Below, in pieces: positions 32,969 to 34,623 of a stretch of DNA of 34,623 nt; the stretch's first letter is position 1; every line of letters starts with the position of its first letter. The stretch lies in contig MVRA01000040.1 in the NCBI GenBank assembly GCA_002067315.1, positions 1-34,623 on the forward strand, given 5' to 3'. Both the position numbers and the translations under genes were made by a program. The notes under the pieces were generated by a model. The model was not told the origin of the DNA. It worked only from the letters and a program-made list of their open reading frames with translations, and did no database searches. Source of the DNA: Methanocella sp. PtaU1.Bin125 (GTDB taxonomy: Archaea > Halobacteriota > Methanocellia > Methanocellales > Methanocellaceae).

Positions 32969-34536
32969 AGCCGGCGGGAATTGTCCGGGACGTGGAGCAG
33001 AACGACGTCCATTTCATCTCGTCGAAGAAGTTCAAGACGGGGGACTTCGTCGCCTACCACGATCGCTGGGTCGACACAAAACAGCCGGTGCTCTGTCGGG
33101 TGCGGTACGCGCAGTCGCTCAAGCCGCTCCCGGACGAGCTGATCGAGGACAGCGGCATCGACCCGAAAGCCATCCTGGAGTTCGGCGGGCTGGACCCGGA
33201 TGACTACGGCAGGTACCTGATCACCGCCAGCGTCGTGGGATATTTTAACGATAAGCAAGGCGAATTCAAGCACCCCCGGACCATGCCTGACTGCGGCGAG
33301 TCCGTGTACGATGCGGGCGGCGACATCCTCAAGCACATCAGCAAGGCGGCGGACGGGCAGCAGGGCTCGGCTACCGTCGGCACGGTGCTCGGCTCCGACG
33401 TGCCGGTCGTGCTGGACGTCCGGGACGTGGTCAGCCAGCACCTGTGCGTGATCGCCTCTACCGGGAGCGGGAAGAGCTATACGGTCGGCGTGCTGCTCGA
33501 GGAGCTGATGATGCCGCGCAACCGGGCCGCGGTCATGGTGGTCGACCCGCACGGCGAATACACCACGCTCGGTGCCATGGCGAACGACCCCCGGTTCCGG
33601 GACGCCGACTACGCGCCCCTGGTGAAGGTGCTGCGGAAAGAGAATGTCAAAATAAAGATCACCGAGCTGGAGCTGGGCGACTTTTTGGGCATGCTCGACC
33701 TTTCGGACAAGATGCGGGAGTTCTTCGTCCGCGCCTACCGGGCCTGGCGCAACGGCAAGAATCACAAGAAGTCCGACCTCCTGCGGGAGATCGAGAACCT
33801 CGGCGGCAACGAGAACAACGACTCCACGATCAACGCGATCACCTGGCGGTTCCAGGGCGTCATGAGCAGCGGCATCATCGACGACTACCAGCACGTCCGG
33901 CTGACGGAATTGTTCGTCCCGGGCCAGCTGACCGTCCTCGACCTGAGCGGCATCGGCGAGAACGACCAGCAGCTGATCACGTCAGTCCTGTTGAGACTAT
34001 TATTCGACGCCCGGGAAGGCACGGTGAACCAGCGCCTGATCGAGGGCCAGGAGCGGTACCTGCCCTACCCCGCGTTCGTGGTGCTGGAAGAGGCCCACCG
34101 CTACGCGCCCCAGAACGGCGAGGCAAAGTCGAAATCGATCCTGAAGACTATCCTCTCCGAGGGCCGCAAGTTCGGCATCGGCGTCTGCATGGTCTCCCAG
34201 CGGCCGTCCAAGCTTGACAGCGACTCCCTGTCCCAGTGCATGACGCAGATCACCATGCGCATCATCAACCCGGTCGACCAGGGCCAGATCGCGGCCAGCG
34301 TCGAGACCATGAGCCGCGAGCTGCTGGATGAGCTGCCCAGTCTCGCCAAAGGCGAGGCCATCATATCCGGCGTCGCCGTCAACACGCCCGTCCTGGCCCG
34401 CATCCGCGAGCGCCTGACCCCTCACGGCGGCACCAGCCGCGACGCGCCGGGCGAGTGGGCGGCCCGGTGGAAGAAGACCGCCGCGGCGAAGAAAGCGGCA
34501 CCCGTGCTGACGCAGAAAGAGTATAAGCTTTTTTGA
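32965..34536 (+). CDS. herA: DNA translocase/helicase HerA
   Basis: The 523-aa protein is a FtsK-HerA type ATPase. The N-terminal HAS-barrel region covers about 1-130, Walker A STGSGKS is at 165-171, Walker B is LEEAH at 374-378 (FVVLEEAHRYAP), and the late QRPSKLDSDSLSQCMTQITMRI segment contains the arginine-finger area. HerA forms a hexamer that pumps DNA to NurA during end resection. ATG 32965 is fixed by the 4-bp overlap with the HAS-barrel gene. A Lys/Ala-rich stretch precedes the C-terminal QKEYKLF. Confidence 0.96.
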   Translation: MKPAGIVRDVEQNDVHFISSKKFKTGDFVAYHDRWVDTKQPVLCRVRYAQSLKPLPDELIEDSGIDPKAILEFGGLDPDDYGRYLITASVVGYFNDKQGEFKHPRTMPDCGESVYDAGGDILKHISKAADGQQGSATVGTVLGSDVPVVLDVRDVVSQHLCVIASTGSGKSYTVGVLLEELMMPRNRAAVMVVDPHGEYTTLGAMANDPRFRDADYAPLVKVLRKENVKIKITELELGDFLGMLDLSDKMREFFVRAYRAWRNGKNHKKSDLLREIENLGGNENNDSTINAITWRFQGVMSSGIIDDYQHVRLTELFVPGQLTVLDLSGIGENDQQLITSVLLRLLFDAREGTVNQRLIEGQERYLPYPAFVVLEEAHRYAPQNGEAKSKSILKTILSEGRKFGIGVCMVSQRPSKLDSDSLSQCMTQITMRIINPVDQGQIAASVETMSRELLDELPSLAKGEAIISGVAVNTPVLARIRERLTPHGGTSRDAPGEWAARWKKTAAAKKAAPVLTQKEYKLF

Positions 34537-34623
34537 CTCTTCTGCATCGTTGGGATCGAAGGGCGGTGGCCGGATGTCTCTGATGGTTTGCCATTCAGGC
34601 ATCCTGTGATGAGTACGCAAGGG
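34537..34623. other. Right edge, no feature seen
   Basis: The last 87 bases hold no recognisable gene start, promoter or repeat. Confidence 0.5.

Overview
The window looks like a piece of a GC-rich euryarchaeal genome, most plausibly a methanogen of the Methanocella (Methanocellales) type. That assignment is an inference. It rests on archaeal TATA-type promoters with several probably leaderless genes, and on archaeal repair genes (nucS, mre11, rad50, nurA, herA). It is also supported by an archaeal ADTH synthase (first step of the archaeal route to aromatic amino acids), a short MetE-type methionine synthase, an Isf-like iron-sulfur flavoprotein and multi-PAS histidine kinases. No rRNA, tRNA or CRISPR array was recognised.

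Layout. 1-9.7 kb: a tandem universal stress protein cut by the left edge, divergent nucS, two exported proteins, a 22-bp tandem repeat array, a JAMM protease, pdxS, an MFS exporter, a repeat-rich gap (6.2-6.8 kb), an ABC-2 transporter pair, a tiny membrane protein and a membrane-anchored winged-helix regulator. 9.8-11.4 kb: a small hydrophilic protein, an FMN-binding PPOX protein, then an AT-rich cassette of about 864 bp. The cassette has long imperfect terminal inverted repeats, a single GxxExxY-type nuclease gene, and TTAA at both ends. 11.4-15.4 kb (minus strand): a compact operon kaiC-kaiB-histidine kinase. The kinase carries an N-terminal receiver in which the phospho-Asp is Asn. 15.7-18.5 kb: ADTH synthase, a 47-bp orphan inverted repeat, and a second ABC-2 transporter pair. 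18.7-23.4 kb: three TM2-like membrane proteins in a row, a MetE-like methionine synthase, a small membrane protein, an Isf-like flavoprotein, and a zinc-finger methyltransferase. 23.6-34.5 kb: a HEAT-repeat protein, a GATase-like protein, a winged-helix protein, then mre11-rad50-nurA with overlapping ends, a convergent PAS histidine kinase, and a HAS-barrel gene overlapping herA.

How they work together. Mre11-Rad50 and HerA-NurA form the archaeal machinery for double-strand-break end resection, and NucS is a PCNA-linked mismatch endonuclease, so the window is rich in repair functions. The kai operon looks like a KaiA-less KaiBC timer with its own output kinase. The most novel-looking item is the GxxExxY cassette. 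Removing one TTAA-to-TTAA unit restores two convergent genes whose TAA stop codons share a single TTAA, as expected for insertion of a mobile element with TTAA target duplication. Related but gene-less inverted-repeat blocks lie at 6.3-6.8 kb and 16.5-16.6 kb.
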